From: Phycisphaerales bacterium
GTDB lineage: Bacteria > Planctomycetota > Phycisphaerae > Phycisphaerales > UBA1924
Direction: 5' to 3'
Assembly: GCA_905339235.1 (NCBI GenBank)
Contig: CAJPFG010000023.1
Span: 1 to 64,000 of the forward strand
DNA: 64,000 nucleotides
Positions 53,055 through 62,027 of the stretch are shown here, one piece after another. Below the pieces are notes generated by a model. That model did no database searches. It had not been told where the DNA came from and was given only the letters and a program-made list of their open reading frames with translations. The translations under genes were made by a program, and so were the position numbers. Numbering within the stretch: position 1 is the stretch's first letter; every line of letters begins with the position of its first letter.

Positions 53055-54467
53055 TCAGCCCGCGAGGCGTTCGTCGCCCATGAGGCCGTAGGCCTTCATT
53101 TTCTTGTAGAGCGTGGTGCGGTTGATGCCGAGTTGCTCGCTGGTCTTCTGGCGGTTCCAGTTGTTGGCCTTGAGGGCGCGGATGATGATGCGCTTTTCGG
53201 GCTCGCGCAGGGCGTCTTCGAGGGTGGTAGGGGTCCAGGCTTCGTCATCGGTGACGAGGGCGAGGGAGAGTGCGCCGGGTTCGGCCGGACGCAGGACCTG
53301 CTCGGGGAGGTCTTCGCGGGTGATGGTCTGCGCGCGGGCGAGAACGGCGGCGCGTTCGACGATGTTCTGGAGTTCGCGCACGTTGCCCGGGTAGGAGTAG
53401 CGGCGGAGGGCGTCGAGGGCTTCCGGGGCGAAACCGACGATCTGGCGGCCGAGTTCCGCGGCGTATTTCTCCAGAAATCGCGAGGCCAGGAGCGGGATGT
53501 CGGCCACGCGCTCGCGGAGCGGCGGGAGTTCGATCTTGACGACGTTGATGCGGTAGTAGAGGTCCTGGCGGAACTGGCCAGCGGCGACGAGGTCTTCGAG
53601 GGGCTGGTTGCTGGCGAGGATGACGCGGGCGTCGACTTCGATGGTTTGGGTGCTGCCGACGGGCTCGAAGCGGCGTTCCTGGAGGACGCGGAGGAGTTTG
53701 AGTTGCATGCCGGGGCTGGCGCTGTTGATTTCGTCGAGGAAGATGGTGCCGCCGTTAGCGGCCACGAAGCGCCCGGCCTTGTCGGCGTGAGCGCCGGTGA
53801 AGGCGCCCTTGGCGTGCCCGAAGAGTTCGCTCTCGAGGAGGGTCTCGGGGATGCTGCCGCAGGAGATCTCGACGAAGGGCTTGTCGCGCCGGGGGCTGTG
53901 GTGGTGGATGGCGTGCGCGATGAGGCTCTTGCCGGTGCCGCTCTCTCCTTCCATGAGGACGGTGGTGCGGCTGCCGGCGACGGCCTGGATCATTTCGTAG
54001 ACCCTGCGCATTCGCGCGTCGGTGCCGACGATGTTCTCGAAGGAGACGCGTTCGTCGAGGCGCTTGCGCAGGGCCTGGTTTTCGGCAAGGAGAGCGCGCT
54101 GGCGGGCGGCGCGGGCCAGGCTCTGGCGCAGTTCGGCGTCCACCACGGGCTTCACCAGGTAATCGCACGCGCCGGCGCGGAGGGCTTCGACGGCGCTCTC
54201 GACCGTGCCGTAGCCTGTGAGCATGACGACCGCGACAGCGCGGTACCGGCGGGCGATCTCGCGGAGAAGCGCGGCCCCGCCCATCCCCGGGAGCGAGACG
54301 TCACAGATTGCCGCGTCGAACGGTTCGCCGGTGGTCTCTCGCTCGGAGAGGGCGCGCAAGGCCTCTTCGGCCGTGGCAACGTGCTCGGGGGCGTGCCTCT
54401 CGCGGCGGAGAAACGCGGCGATGGACGCGGCGACAAGCGGATCGTCATCGACGATGAGAATGCGCAT
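53055..54467 (-). CDS. NtrC-family sigma-54 response regulator
   Basis: A 470-residue regulator. Receiver domain 1-120 with phosphoacceptor D56 (ICDVSLPG) and Lys in YLVKPV; AAA+ domain with Walker A GESGTGKS (174-181), the GAFTGA loop that contacts sigma-54 (221-226) and Walker B GTIFLDEI; C-terminal Fis-type HTH (KTSEQLGINRTTLYKKMKAYG). It activates sigma-54 promoters when phosphorylated, presumably by the kinase encoded 59 bp upstream. The ATG at 54467 gives an intact receiver strand. No Shine-Dalgarno is seen. Confidence 0.95.
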   Translation of the reverse strand: MRILIVDDDPLVAASIAAFLRRERHAPEHVATAEEALRALSERETTGEPFDAAICDVSLPGMGGAALLREIARRYRAVAVVMLTGYGTVESAVEALRAGACDYLVKPVVDAELRQSLARAARQRALLAENQALRKRLDERVSFENIVGTDARMRRVYEMIQAVAGSRTTVLMEGESGTGKSLIAHAIHHHSPRRDKPFVEISCGSIPETLLESELFGHAKGAFTGAHADKAGRFVAANGGTIFLDEINSASPGMQLKLLRVLQERRFEPVGSTQTIEVDARVILASNQPLEDLVAAGQFRQDLYYRINVVKIELPPLRERVADIPLLASRFLEKYAAELGRQIVGFAPEALDALRRYSYPGNVRELQNIVERAAVLARAQTITREDLPEQVLRPAEPGALSLALVTDDEAWTPTTLEDALREPEKRIIIRALKANNWNRQKTSEQLGINRTTLYKKMKAYGLMGDERLAG

Positions 54468-54526
54468 CGCCCGCGTGGGAGAGTCGTCCGACGTGGAGTT
54501 CGAGGGGCGCCCTGTTGGGCGGGGTT

Positions 54527-55336
54527 TCACGCCGCGCCTCCGAGGACGAGGTTGGCGGCGCGGGTAAGCGAAGGGAATCGGACGCGGAGGACGGCGCCGC
54601 CGGTGTGGGGGCGGGTCTGGAGTTCGATGGTACCGCCCATGCCCTGGACGACGCTGCGTGCAACGGCGAGGCCGACGCCGGCGCCCTTGGGCTTGGTGGT
54701 GTACCCGAGGTCAAAGCAGCGGGTGGCATCGGAGGGCGCGCCCACGCCGTCGTCGGTGATTTCGAGGAGGTACCAATCGCGTGCGTCGCGGCCGTAGCCG
54801 ACGCCCTGTGGCGCGGCGTCGGGTCGCACGCTGACGCGAACGTTGCCCTCGCCGCCACGGGCGGCGACGCTCTCGATGGCGTTCTGGAGGCCGTTGAGGA
54901 TGACGGTATAGAGGGCGCCGGCGGGGAGCGCATCGACGGCGGGGCCGGTCTGGATGGAGAGGCGGACAGTCTTGCGGGTGGCGAGGGGCGCAAGGACTTC
55001 GACCGCGTGAGCAACCGCCTCGCCGAGGGTGACGGGGCGGGCGCGCTGAAGGGCGGGGGAGCCGATGGGGCTGGAGGCGTTCTGCATGGCGGCGTGAACA
55101 AGTTCGGCCATGCGTTCCAGGCTCTGGGCGGTGGCGGCGAGGTCGCGTGCGACGTCGCCCGCGCCACCCGTGGCAAGGGTTGAAGCCCGCTCGGAGAGTT
55201 CCTGTTTGGCGCGCTCGACGAGGCGGCGCGAGCCGTCGAGGAGCGAGCGCATTTCGCAGAGGAGATCGCCCAGGCGATCGACGTGCGCGAAGGTGGCCTC
55301 GGGCGTGGGGGATTGGCTATTCCTGGGAGTGCTCAT
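54527..55336 (-). CDS. Histidine-kinase-like protein, partner of the NtrC-type regulator
   Basis: A 269-residue soluble protein. A helical N-terminal half resembles a dimerisation domain, but the usual H-box (H-E/D-I/L-x-N-P) is absent; H81 in LVHAAMQNASSP is the nearest candidate. The C-terminal HATPase domain is good: N-box NGLQNAIESV, DDGVGAP and GAGVGLAVARSVVQGMGG. It lies upstream of the response-regulator gene on the same strand, so the two form a two-component pair. No sensor domain or membrane helix is present, hence the signal is cytoplasmic or comes through another protein. Confidence 0.82.
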   Translation of the reverse strand: MSTPRNSQSPTPEATFAHVDRLGDLLCEMRSLLDGSRRLVERAKQELSERASTLATGGAGDVARDLAATAQSLERMAELVHAAMQNASSPIGSPALQRARPVTLGEAVAHAVEVLAPLATRKTVRLSIQTGPAVDALPAGALYTVILNGLQNAIESVAARGGEGNVRVSVRPDAAPQGVGYGRDARDWYLLEITDDGVGAPSDATRCFDLGYTTKPKGAGVGLAVARSVVQGMGGTIELQTRPHTGGAVLRVRFPSLTRAANLVLGGAA

Positions 55337-55474
55337 GCGAGGTGAGCATCGACCCGGCGGGGGCGGGGGTGGGGCGGCGTGTTGACGCGGGGCAACACGC
55401 GATACCGGTCGTGCGGTCTGTGATGTTGCGAAGGATCAACCGCGCACTTCTCGGACAGTGCGGCGGGGCGGTGG

Positions 55475-56110
55475 TCACGTGCGGGTGAAGAAGCGCGATT
55501 CGGTTCCGAGAACATCCTTCAGGCGGTCGTGGGCGCGGGCGAGGAGCATGTAGATCGCGCCGGGAGAGCGGCCGAGTTCCTTGGCGACCTCGGCGGCGTC
55601 GCGGCCTTCGAGGTCGTAGAGGCGGATGACCTTGGCGTAGTCGCCGGGGAGTTTTTCGAGGGCGGTTTCGAGGGCGCCCTTGAGTTCGCCGCGGGCGGCC
55701 TGGATGCTGGGCGTGGTCATGGTGGCGCCGAGCATCTCGACGAGCGCGACGTAGGAGTCGTCGCCGGTGCCGGCCTGAACGCGGTTGCGCGGGTTGGGGC
55801 GCTTCTGGCGTTCCATTTCCTTGATGGCGTCGCGGAGGTTGTTCTCGGCGACGAGGCTCAGCCAGGCGAGGAAGGAGCCCTCGTGGCGGGGCTGGAACGA
55901 GGTGATCCGCATGAAGGCTTCGAGGTAGGTGACCTGCATGACATCGTCCACGTCGAGGGCGGATTGCCAGACGGTGGACATCTTGCTGGCCAGGCGGGCG
56001 CGGACGATGGGCCCGCTTCGGCGGAGCAGTTCCGTCATGGCGGGGCGATCTCCGTCGATAGCCTTGGCGAGAAGTTCGGCGTCGGTGGCGGGATTGGCTT
56101 CGGCGGACAT
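55475..56110 (-). CDS. ECF-type sigma-70 family factor
   Basis: A 211-residue RNA polymerase sigma factor. Region 2 has LDVDDVMQVTYLEAFMRITSFQ and SFLAWLSLVAENNLRDAIKE; region 4 has ALEKLPGDYAKVIRLYDLEGRDAAEVAKELG, quoted only in part, with RSPGAIYMLLARAHDRL as recognition helix. The relaxed -10 binding and planctomycete-style region 2 match ECF groups expanded in this phylum. No anti-sigma gene is adjacent. The ATG at 56110 has a G-run upstream. Confidence 0.88.
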   Translation of the reverse strand: MSAEANPATDAELLAKAIDGDRPAMTELLRRSGPIVRARLASKMSTVWQSALDVDDVMQVTYLEAFMRITSFQPRHEGSFLAWLSLVAENNLRDAIKEMERQKRPNPRNRVQAGTGDDSYVALVEMLGATMTTPSIQAARGELKGALETALEKLPGDYAKVIRLYDLEGRDAAEVAKELGRSPGAIYMLLARAHDRLKDVLGTESRFFTRT

Positions 56111-56234
56111 CGGTGGCCCCCCTATCGGGATCACAGTGTACAGCGACGGGGGGAGCGTGGGGCTCACGATCTGGGATTTGGGGCCGGCCGGCGTCCCGGG
56201 ACGAGGGCAGATCCGGCCGGGAGGGTGGAATGGG

Positions 56235-59200
56235 TTATTTGAAGCTCTTGTCCGGGTGCTTGGGTGGCGGGGGAACCTCGATGGGCGCCTCCTGGACCCT
56301 CTTCTTCAAGTAGGCAATAGCCGCCTTGAGTTGGGCGTCTTCGCCGTCGAAGGTGGCGCGGGGGAGGTTGTCCACGACCTCGTCGGGCTCCACGCCGTGG
56401 CCTTCGATGAGCCATTCGCCCTCGGGGCCGTAGACGCCGTACTCGGCCGCGGTCGCGATGCCGTTGTCCACGAGGAAGTTGCTCGAGGAGAGCCAGATCT
56501 CCCCGCCCCAGGTGCGGGTGCCGATGACGCGTCCGATCTTGAGACGCTTGATGCCCTCGCTGAAGGCCTCGCCGTCGCTGGCGGTGCGTTCGTTGCAGAG
56601 GACGACCACGTGGCCGCGGAAAGCCAGTTGCATGTTCCAGTACGGCTCGCCGACCCGGCCCTGCCAGTAGAACCAGGCCTTGCGGAGGAGGCGTGAAAGG
56701 ACCCAGGAGTCGATGTTACCGCCGCGGTTGTGGCGGACGTCGATGATGAGGCCCTTGCGGATGAAGACGGGGTAGAAGCCGCGGGCGAAGTCGTTCATGT
56801 CGCCGCTGCCCATGGCGCGGAGATGGACGTAGCCGAACTGGTTGTCGCTCTGCTGCTCGACGATGAGGCGGCGGGTGTACTGCCATTCGTGGTAGCGGAG
56901 GTCTTCCTCGGCGCCCTGCGAGAACGGAGTCACGATGACGGTGCGGGGCTCGCCGCCGGCCTTGGGGATGACCTTGAGCAGGACTTGTTTCCCGCTCTGA
57001 TTGCGCAGAAGCATGGAAAGATCGGGGGCGTCGAGCGCGTCGCGCCCGTTGACCTGTGCGATGATGTCGCCCTCGGCGACGTCCACCCCGGGGCGGGCGA
57101 GCGGGGAGCGGCGCTGGGGTTCGTCGGGGTCGGACTTGTAGATGTGATTCACGCGATACCCGCCCGCGGCCTGGTCGCGTGAGAGCACCGCGCCCAGCGA
57201 GGCGGGATTAATGTTGTCGGGCCCGGAGCGGGTGTCGCCGCCCCGCACGAAGATGTGGAGGGCGGAGAGTTCGCCGACCATCTGCGAGATGAGGTCGGAG
57301 AGTTCGGCGCGGGTCGCGACGCGGTCCACGAGGGGCAGGTAGCGTTGGAGCATGGCCTTCCAGTCCACGCCGTGCATGCCGGTGTCATAGAAGTAGTCGC
57401 GTTCCAGGCGCCAGGCCTCGATGAACATCTGGCGCCATTCCTCGCGGGGAATGACCGGAAAGGTCCAGCCGTCGAGTTTGAGTTTGGCCTTGGCGAGATT
57501 GGCGTCGGGGCCGGTGGAAGATTCGACGATGGCGAGCGTCTCGCCGGAGCGGACGAGGAGGGACTTGCCGTCGCCGGAGAGTTGGTAAAGGTCGATCTTC
57601 TTCGCGATCGTCTTGATCTCGATGTCCTTGTTGGCGATCTCGACAAAGACGAGGTCGTTGGGGCTGCCGGGCTCGCTGCCGCTGCTGACGAAGAAGAGGC
57701 GCTTCTCGCCGGCGCTGAGGCCGGAATAGTTGCCCGCGGGGACGGGAACTTCGACGAGACGCTCCTGCAGGCCGTCGAGTTCGATCTCGACGGGCTTGAT
57801 CTTGGGTTCGTCCTTCCTGGTTTCGTCTTTGGGCTTGTCAGACTCGGGCTGCGCGGCCGGGTCGGCGGGCTGCTTCTTGGCGGCTTCTGGCTCTTTTGGC
57901 GGTTCTTCCTTTTTGGGCTCTTCCTTCCCGGGTTCTTCCTTCTTCTCGTCCTTCTTGGCGTTGTCTTTTTTGGGTTCGAGTTCGTCCCACGGCTGGAACG
58001 GAGAGCGGAACCCCTTCTGAAGGCCGATCGCGTAGAGCCTGGTGCGCTTGTCGAAGAACGGCTCGGGCTGGAGCGGGCCCCAGGGCGAGGGAACGATCGT
58101 GCTGATGTTGCGGTCGCTCAGGAGATACAGCCACTTCCCGTCGGGGCTCCACGACGCGTCGGTGGTGTCGTAGCGGTCGGTGGTGGCAAAGTGGATCGCG
58201 CCGTCCTTCGTGTCGTAGATCTTCGCCTGGCGGTTGAAGTTGCGGGCAAAGGCGATGTACGAGAGCCAGCGCGAGTCGGGGGACCACTCCAACTCGGCGA
58301 AGTTGTCCATGGGGTTTTCGTCGATCTTGGCCGCGGATTTGGCCTCGACGTCGAAGATCCACAGCGTCTGGTTCTTGTCGTGATACGCGATCCGTTTGCC
58401 GTCGGGCGAGGGAACCCCCTCCCAACGAAGGACGCTGCCGTCTCGGGTGAGTTGGGTGCGGTCACCGACGCCATTGGAAGGAAGCGTCCAGAACTCGACC
58501 TCGCTGGATTCGTCGGAGAGGGCGAGGACCGACCCATCGGGCATGAAGCGGGCGCTACGGTAGCGGACACCCTGCTTGCGGGTGGCTTCGACAAGGCGCC
58601 CGCCGTCTTTGTACGCGATGAAGATCTGGCCGCGGGCGGTGAGCGCGGCCTTGGATCCGTCGAACGCGATGGCGGCGCTGGTCAAGTAGTCGAACGGCTT
58701 CTCGACCCAGTTCTCGCGGGTCTGGTCGAAGTCGGAGTCGAGGCGGATATCAAGGCGCGTGGGAACGCGGGCGGCGGGGTCGTAGAGCCACAGGTCGGCG
58801 CCGAGTTGGTAGACGATGCGGCCGGACTTCCCGGAGGCGTCCATGGACGGGCCGCGGACGTCGAGGAGTTTGTCGCTCTCGCCGGTGTGGTTAGTCTGCT
58901 GCTTGAGGTCGGAGCCGTCGGGCTTCATGGACCAGATTTCCATGGTGCCGTCGCGGTCGGTCAGGAAGAAGACGCGATCGTTCCACCACATGGGGCTGGT
59001 GCTGGTACCGGGGAAGTCGGGGGTGAGCGGGGTGGCCTCGGCCGCGCCGTCGTCGTATTTCCAGAGGTTCTGAGCGGTGCCGCCCTTGTAGCGCTTGGTC
59101 TGGCTGCCTTGAAATGCGAGTCGCGTGAAGAAGAGCGTCTTGCCGGTGGGGTCGAAGACGCCGTCGCTGGCCTGCCAGAGCGGGATGCGCTCGCGCGAGC

Positions 59201-59705
59201 CCGTCGCCGGATCGATCAGTGTGAGTTGTGTGTTGGGCAGTGTGGAAAACTTGTTCGTCGAGGCGATGACGCGGCTGCGTTTGTCATCGATCGCGGGGCT
59301 CCAGCCCGCGACGCCGGAGCGGGCGCCGTCGAAGGTGAGGCGCTTGGGCAGGCCGCCGGAAAGGGGCATCACGTAGACCTCGGTCGGCCCTTCGTAGGAC
59401 GCGGTGAACGCGGCGGAGGAGCCGTCGGGGGAGATCCGCGGCGAGGTCTCATCGCCCGGATGGCTGGTGAGGCGCGTGGCGGTGCCGCCCTTGGCGGAGA
59501 CCTTCCAGAGATCGCCCTCGGCGACAAAGACCATGGTGTCGGCGTGGAGGGTGGGCTGGCGGTAGTAGCCCATTGGAGATTGCGCGGGGGCAAGAGAGGC
59601 CAGGGCCAGGGTCGAGATGACTGCGAGTGCGGAAACGATTCCACTCGCACGCCCAAGGCGATTTGGCCGTGTCGTTCCGGCGCGTTCGATGATTGTGTGT
59701 GCCAT
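56235..59705 (-). CDS. Tricorn-type S41 protease
   Basis: A 1156-residue secreted protease. A signal peptide (~1-43) leads into beta-propeller blades of the TolB/WD40-like type (residues ~50-560, e.g. RISPDGSSAAFTASYEGP, FSPD/SPDSRWLSYIAFAR); a Lys/Glu/Pro-rich spacer (~575-640) separates these from a C-terminal part with PDZ domain (about 860-960) and the S41 catalytic core, where S1043 lies in NERTASDGEAFSEG and GTRTWGGEIW follows. It probably degrades peptides in the periplasm, as tricorn homologues do in other bacteria. The ATG at 59705 has GGAGAAG upstream. Confidence 0.92.
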   Translation of the reverse strand: MAHTIIERAGTTRPNRLGRASGIVSALAVISTLALASLAPAQSPMGYYRQPTLHADTMVFVAEGDLWKVSAKGGTATRLTSHPGDETSPRISPDGSSAAFTASYEGPTEVYVMPLSGGLPKRLTFDGARSGVAGWSPAIDDKRSRVIASTNKFSTLPNTQLTLIDPATGSRERIPLWQASDGVFDPTGKTLFFTRLAFQGSQTKRYKGGTAQNLWKYDDGAAEATPLTPDFPGTSTSPMWWNDRVFFLTDRDGTMEIWSMKPDGSDLKQQTNHTGESDKLLDVRGPSMDASGKSGRIVYQLGADLWLYDPAARVPTRLDIRLDSDFDQTRENWVEKPFDYLTSAAIAFDGSKAALTARGQIFIAYKDGGRLVEATRKQGVRYRSARFMPDGSVLALSDESSEVEFWTLPSNGVGDRTQLTRDGSVLRWEGVPSPDGKRIAYHDKNQTLWIFDVEAKSAAKIDENPMDNFAELEWSPDSRWLSYIAFARNFNRQAKIYDTKDGAIHFATTDRYDTTDASWSPDGKWLYLLSDRNISTIVPSPWGPLQPEPFFDKRTRLYAIGLQKGFRSPFQPWDELEPKKDNAKKDEKKEEPGKEEPKKEEPPKEPEAAKKQPADPAAQPESDKPKDETRKDEPKIKPVEIELDGLQERLVEVPVPAGNYSGLSAGEKRLFFVSSGSEPGSPNDLVFVEIANKDIEIKTIAKKIDLYQLSGDGKSLLVRSGETLAIVESSTGPDANLAKAKLKLDGWTFPVIPREEWRQMFIEAWRLERDYFYDTGMHGVDWKAMLQRYLPLVDRVATRAELSDLISQMVGELSALHIFVRGGDTRSGPDNINPASLGAVLSRDQAAGGYRVNHIYKSDPDEPQRRSPLARPGVDVAEGDIIAQVNGRDALDAPDLSMLLRNQSGKQVLLKVIPKAGGEPRTVIVTPFSQGAEEDLRYHEWQYTRRLIVEQQSDNQFGYVHLRAMGSGDMNDFARGFYPVFIRKGLIIDVRHNRGGNIDSWVLSRLLRKAWFYWQGRVGEPYWNMQLAFRGHVVVLCNERTASDGEAFSEGIKRLKIGRVIGTRTWGGEIWLSSSNFLVDNGIATAAEYGVYGPEGEWLIEGHGVEPDEVVDNLPRATFDGEDAQLKAAIAYLKKRVQEAPIEVPPPPKHPDKSFK

Positions 59706-59766
59706 GCTTTTCTTCTCCGGGTCGTCGCCCAGCATACGCGAAAGTGGGCGGGTGGTACCATCGGGC

Positions 59767-60570
59767 ATGAGCCAGGGACTTGTGGAGCGGATGGCGTTCG
59801 CGCGGGAGATCGCGCTGAGGGCGGGCGCGGCGACCCTCCGGCACTTTCAGCGCGAGGATCTCTCCGTGGAGATGAAACGGGATGGGACTCCCGTCACCGC
59901 GGCGGACCGCGAAGCGGAGGAGTTGCTGCGCCGGCTGGTCGGCGAGCGGTACCCGGATGACGGGCTGATCGGCGAGGAGTACGGACAGCAGGACGGGCGC
60001 GGGGAGTTTCGCTGGGTCTTTGACCCGATCGACGGGACCAAGTCGTTCGCGTGCGGCGTGCCGCTCTATGGAAACCTGGTGGCCGTCGAGCGTCGAGGCG
60101 CCGACGGCGCGTGGATACCGGTGGTGGGCGTCGTGAACATGCCGGCCCTGGGAGAGATCGTGTACGCCGCGGAGGGGCAGGGGGCCTGGCACGAGTCGGC
60201 GGGGCGCGACAAGCGTGCGGCGCGCGTGTCTCAGGTCGAGCGGCTGCGCGACGCGGTGGTCGTGATGACGGGGATGGAGTACGTGCGGAAGGGAAAGGCG
60301 GAGGACGCGATGGAGCGGGTATCGCGGGCCTGCCGGATGGTTCGAGGGTGGAGCGATTGCTATGGCCTGGTGCTGGTGGCAACCGGCCGCGCCGATGTGT
60401 GGCTGGAGCCGGCGGTCTCGCATTGGGACATCGCGCCGGCGCTGCCGATCCTGCTGGAAGCCGGCGGAGAGTTCACGGACTTCCAGGGCAGACGGAGAGT
60501 GCAGAGCGGGTCGGGGTTGGGGACCAACGGGCGTCTGCATGCGGAACTGGTGCAGCAGATTGGTGGCTGA
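59767..60570 (+). CDS. Inositol-monophosphatase family protein, HisN-like
   Basis: A 267-residue magnesium-dependent phosphatase. Metal ligands are in GEEYG (Glu ~68), D86-PID89-GT in VFDPIDGTKSF and the late DVWLEPAVSHWDIAPALPILLEAGG (Asp of WD). Within the family it is closest to histidinol-phosphatase/HisN-type and CysQ-like proteins; the substrate is not certain. TACCAT ends 5 nt before the ATG, so the message may be leaderless. It diverges from the tricorn gene with 61 bp between them. Confidence 0.88.
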   Translation: MSQGLVERMAFAREIALRAGAATLRHFQREDLSVEMKRDGTPVTAADREAEELLRRLVGERYPDDGLIGEEYGQQDGRGEFRWVFDPIDGTKSFACGVPLYGNLVAVERRGADGAWIPVVGVVNMPALGEIVYAAEGQGAWHESAGRDKRAARVSQVERLRDAVVVMTGMEYVRKGKAEDAMERVSRACRMVRGWSDCYGLVLVATGRADVWLEPAVSHWDIAPALPILLEAGGEFTDFQGRRRVQSGSGLGTNGRLHAELVQQIGG

Positions 60571-60575
60571 TTGAC

Positions 60576-61352
60576 TCACGTGCGAATCGGCGCGGGCGCC
60601 GTGGCCGCGTATCGGCACGCGCGGACGCCCTTGTATACAAGCACTTCGAAGATCACGACGCCCGCGAAGCAGGCGAGCAAGGGTCCGCCGATTCCGAGGA
60701 TGACGTACCAGTCCTCGTTGAACTGGATGCCCATGGAGCGCAGGTCAACGCGGCCGGTGGGGGCCAGGCCGAAGAGGCGTTGCACGCTGAAGAGCGCGGC
60801 CAGCGCGAAGCCGACGAAGATACCGCAGAACATCCAGCCGAAACTGGCGTGAGCGCAAACCTGCCAAGCCGCGGCGCGGGTGAGGCGCCAGCGGCGGCGG
60901 CGGGAGAAGAACCGGATTCCGGCGTACTCGATCCAGGTGAGGATGAAGAGCACGCCGGCGATCATGAGGATTTCGACGACCGCAGCGGCGACCTGAATGG
61001 CCATGGCGCCCAGGCCGGATTCGCGCCGCGCGTGGCGCGCGGGGTCGCCCACGAAGGTGCCCCAGAGCGGGGCGACGAAGATGGTGGCCGCGAGCACCAG
61101 GTTGGCGATCAGGAGCGCGGCCCAGCGGGCGTCGATGTGGACCTGCGAAAAAGTCAGCCGCGGTCGGCGGAGGGTTTGCCAGAGGGTGCGTGCCCAGGAG
61201 AACAGGCCGGGAGAGCGTTGCCAAGGGCTTCCGAGCCGGTGGTTTGGCTGGGAATCAAAGATCAGGCGGCCGCATTCGGGGCAGGTCCGGGAGTCTTCGA
61301 GGCCCTTGAGTTCATAACCGCAGGTTTCACACAGCAGGGCAAGTTCGTCCAT
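60576..61352 (-). CDS. Zinc-ribbon membrane protein
   Basis: A 258-residue protein. The ATG at 61352 is preferred; 61361 is an alternative. An N-terminal zinc ribbon (CETCGYELKGL and CPECGR) is followed by about five membrane helices (ALLIANLVLAATIFVAPLWG, AAVVEILMIAGVLFILTWIEY, ASFGWMFCGIFVGFALAALF, VILGIGGPLLACFAGVVIFEV). The layout is shared with the protein at 50263-50766 and is common in planctomycetes. It is 5 bp from the convergent phosphatase gene. Function unknown. Confidence 0.8.
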   Translation of the reverse strand: MDELALLCETCGYELKGLEDSRTCPECGRLIFDSQPNHRLGSPWQRSPGLFSWARTLWQTLRRPRLTFSQVHIDARWAALLIANLVLAATIFVAPLWGTFVGDPARHARRESGLGAMAIQVAAAVVEILMIAGVLFILTWIEYAGIRFFSRRRRWRLTRAAAWQVCAHASFGWMFCGIFVGFALAALFSVQRLFGLAPTGRVDLRSMGIQFNEDWYVILGIGGPLLACFAGVVIFEVLVYKGVRACRYAATAPAPIRT

Positions 61353-61435
61353 GACGCCCATTCCGGGGAAGAGGGGAAAAGCAGCGGAGGCACATGCTAA
61401 CCCCAGTTGTCCGTTGGCTTTCCATACTTCGAACG

Positions 61436-61453
61436 CCAATACTTCTACATTGG
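61436..61453 (+). promoter_or_regulatory. CCAAT-N8-ATTGG palindrome at the fur-like gene
   Basis: A perfect 5-bp inverted repeat spaced by 8 bp, ending 20 bp before the start codon. It overlaps a possible -10 (TACATT, 61446-61451), a good place for autoregulation by the Fur-type protein. Inference only. Confidence 0.4.
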
Positions 61454-61473
61454 GTGGAAGGACGGGGATTCAC

Positions 61474-61920
61474 ATGAACGCGACGCCCGAACGAATCCGC
61501 GAACTATTTCATCAGCACGACCTGAGGTGCACGCACCAACGGGAGTTGGTGTTTGCAGGACTGGCAGGCACGAAAGCGCACCCGACCGCGGAAGAACTGT
61601 ACCTGAACCTGCACGGACAAGATCCGAACATCAGCCTCGCGACAGTGTACAACACATTGGATGCACTTTCAGCGGTTGGGCTTGTCCGAAAAGTGCCGGG
61701 GGCTTCGGGCGCGTGCAGGTACGACGCGGACACGAGCCAACATGTGCACATATCGATGGGGGATGGGCGCGTGATGGACGCCCCCCAGGATCTGTCGGAA
61801 AGGCTGCTGGCCGGGCTTTCCCTTGCAGTTTTGCACGAGATCGAGGACCGATTGGGGATCAGTGTATCGCGAATAAACGTGCAAGTTATTGCACACTCGC
61901 GTACGTTGAAGGATGGCTGA
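61474..61920 (+). CDS. Fur family transcriptional regulator, divergent metal sites
   Basis: A 148-residue winged-helix regulator. The DNA-binding domain is typical (TPERIRELFHQHDLRCTHQR, HPTAEELYLNLH with H36, ISLATVYNTLDALSAVGLV). The dimerisation domain is unusual: where Fur has an HHH-type metal loop and CxxC zinc sites, this protein has SQHVHISMGDGRVMD, retaining H90 and H92 and no CxxC at all. The sensed metal or redox signal is therefore uncertain (Fur, PerR or Irr). The ATG at 61474 has GGGGA 6 nt upstream. Confidence 0.88.
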   Translation: MNATPERIRELFHQHDLRCTHQRELVFAGLAGTKAHPTAEELYLNLHGQDPNISLATVYNTLDALSAVGLVRKVPGASGACRYDADTSQHVHISMGDGRVMDAPQDLSERLLAGLSLAVLHEIEDRLGISVSRINVQVIAHSRTLKDG

Positions 61921-61980
61921 ACCCGGTCGGGGGCGTGCATGCGAGAATCGTGAGATACTGCGTGAGGGGTGGGACCCCCT

Positions 61981-62002
61981 CGTCGCTGCCTAGGCAGTGA
62001 CG
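61981..62002. promoter_or_regulatory. Palindrome CGTCGCTGCC-TA-GGCAGTGACG
   Basis: A 10-bp inverted repeat with one G-U/G-T mismatch, 20 bp before the kinase start codon and 60 bp after the fur-like stop. It has no T-run; it could be an operator or a hairpin at the kinase 5' end. Confidence 0.5.
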
Positions 62003-62027
62003 AAGATTCCGCGCCCGGATTGTGATC

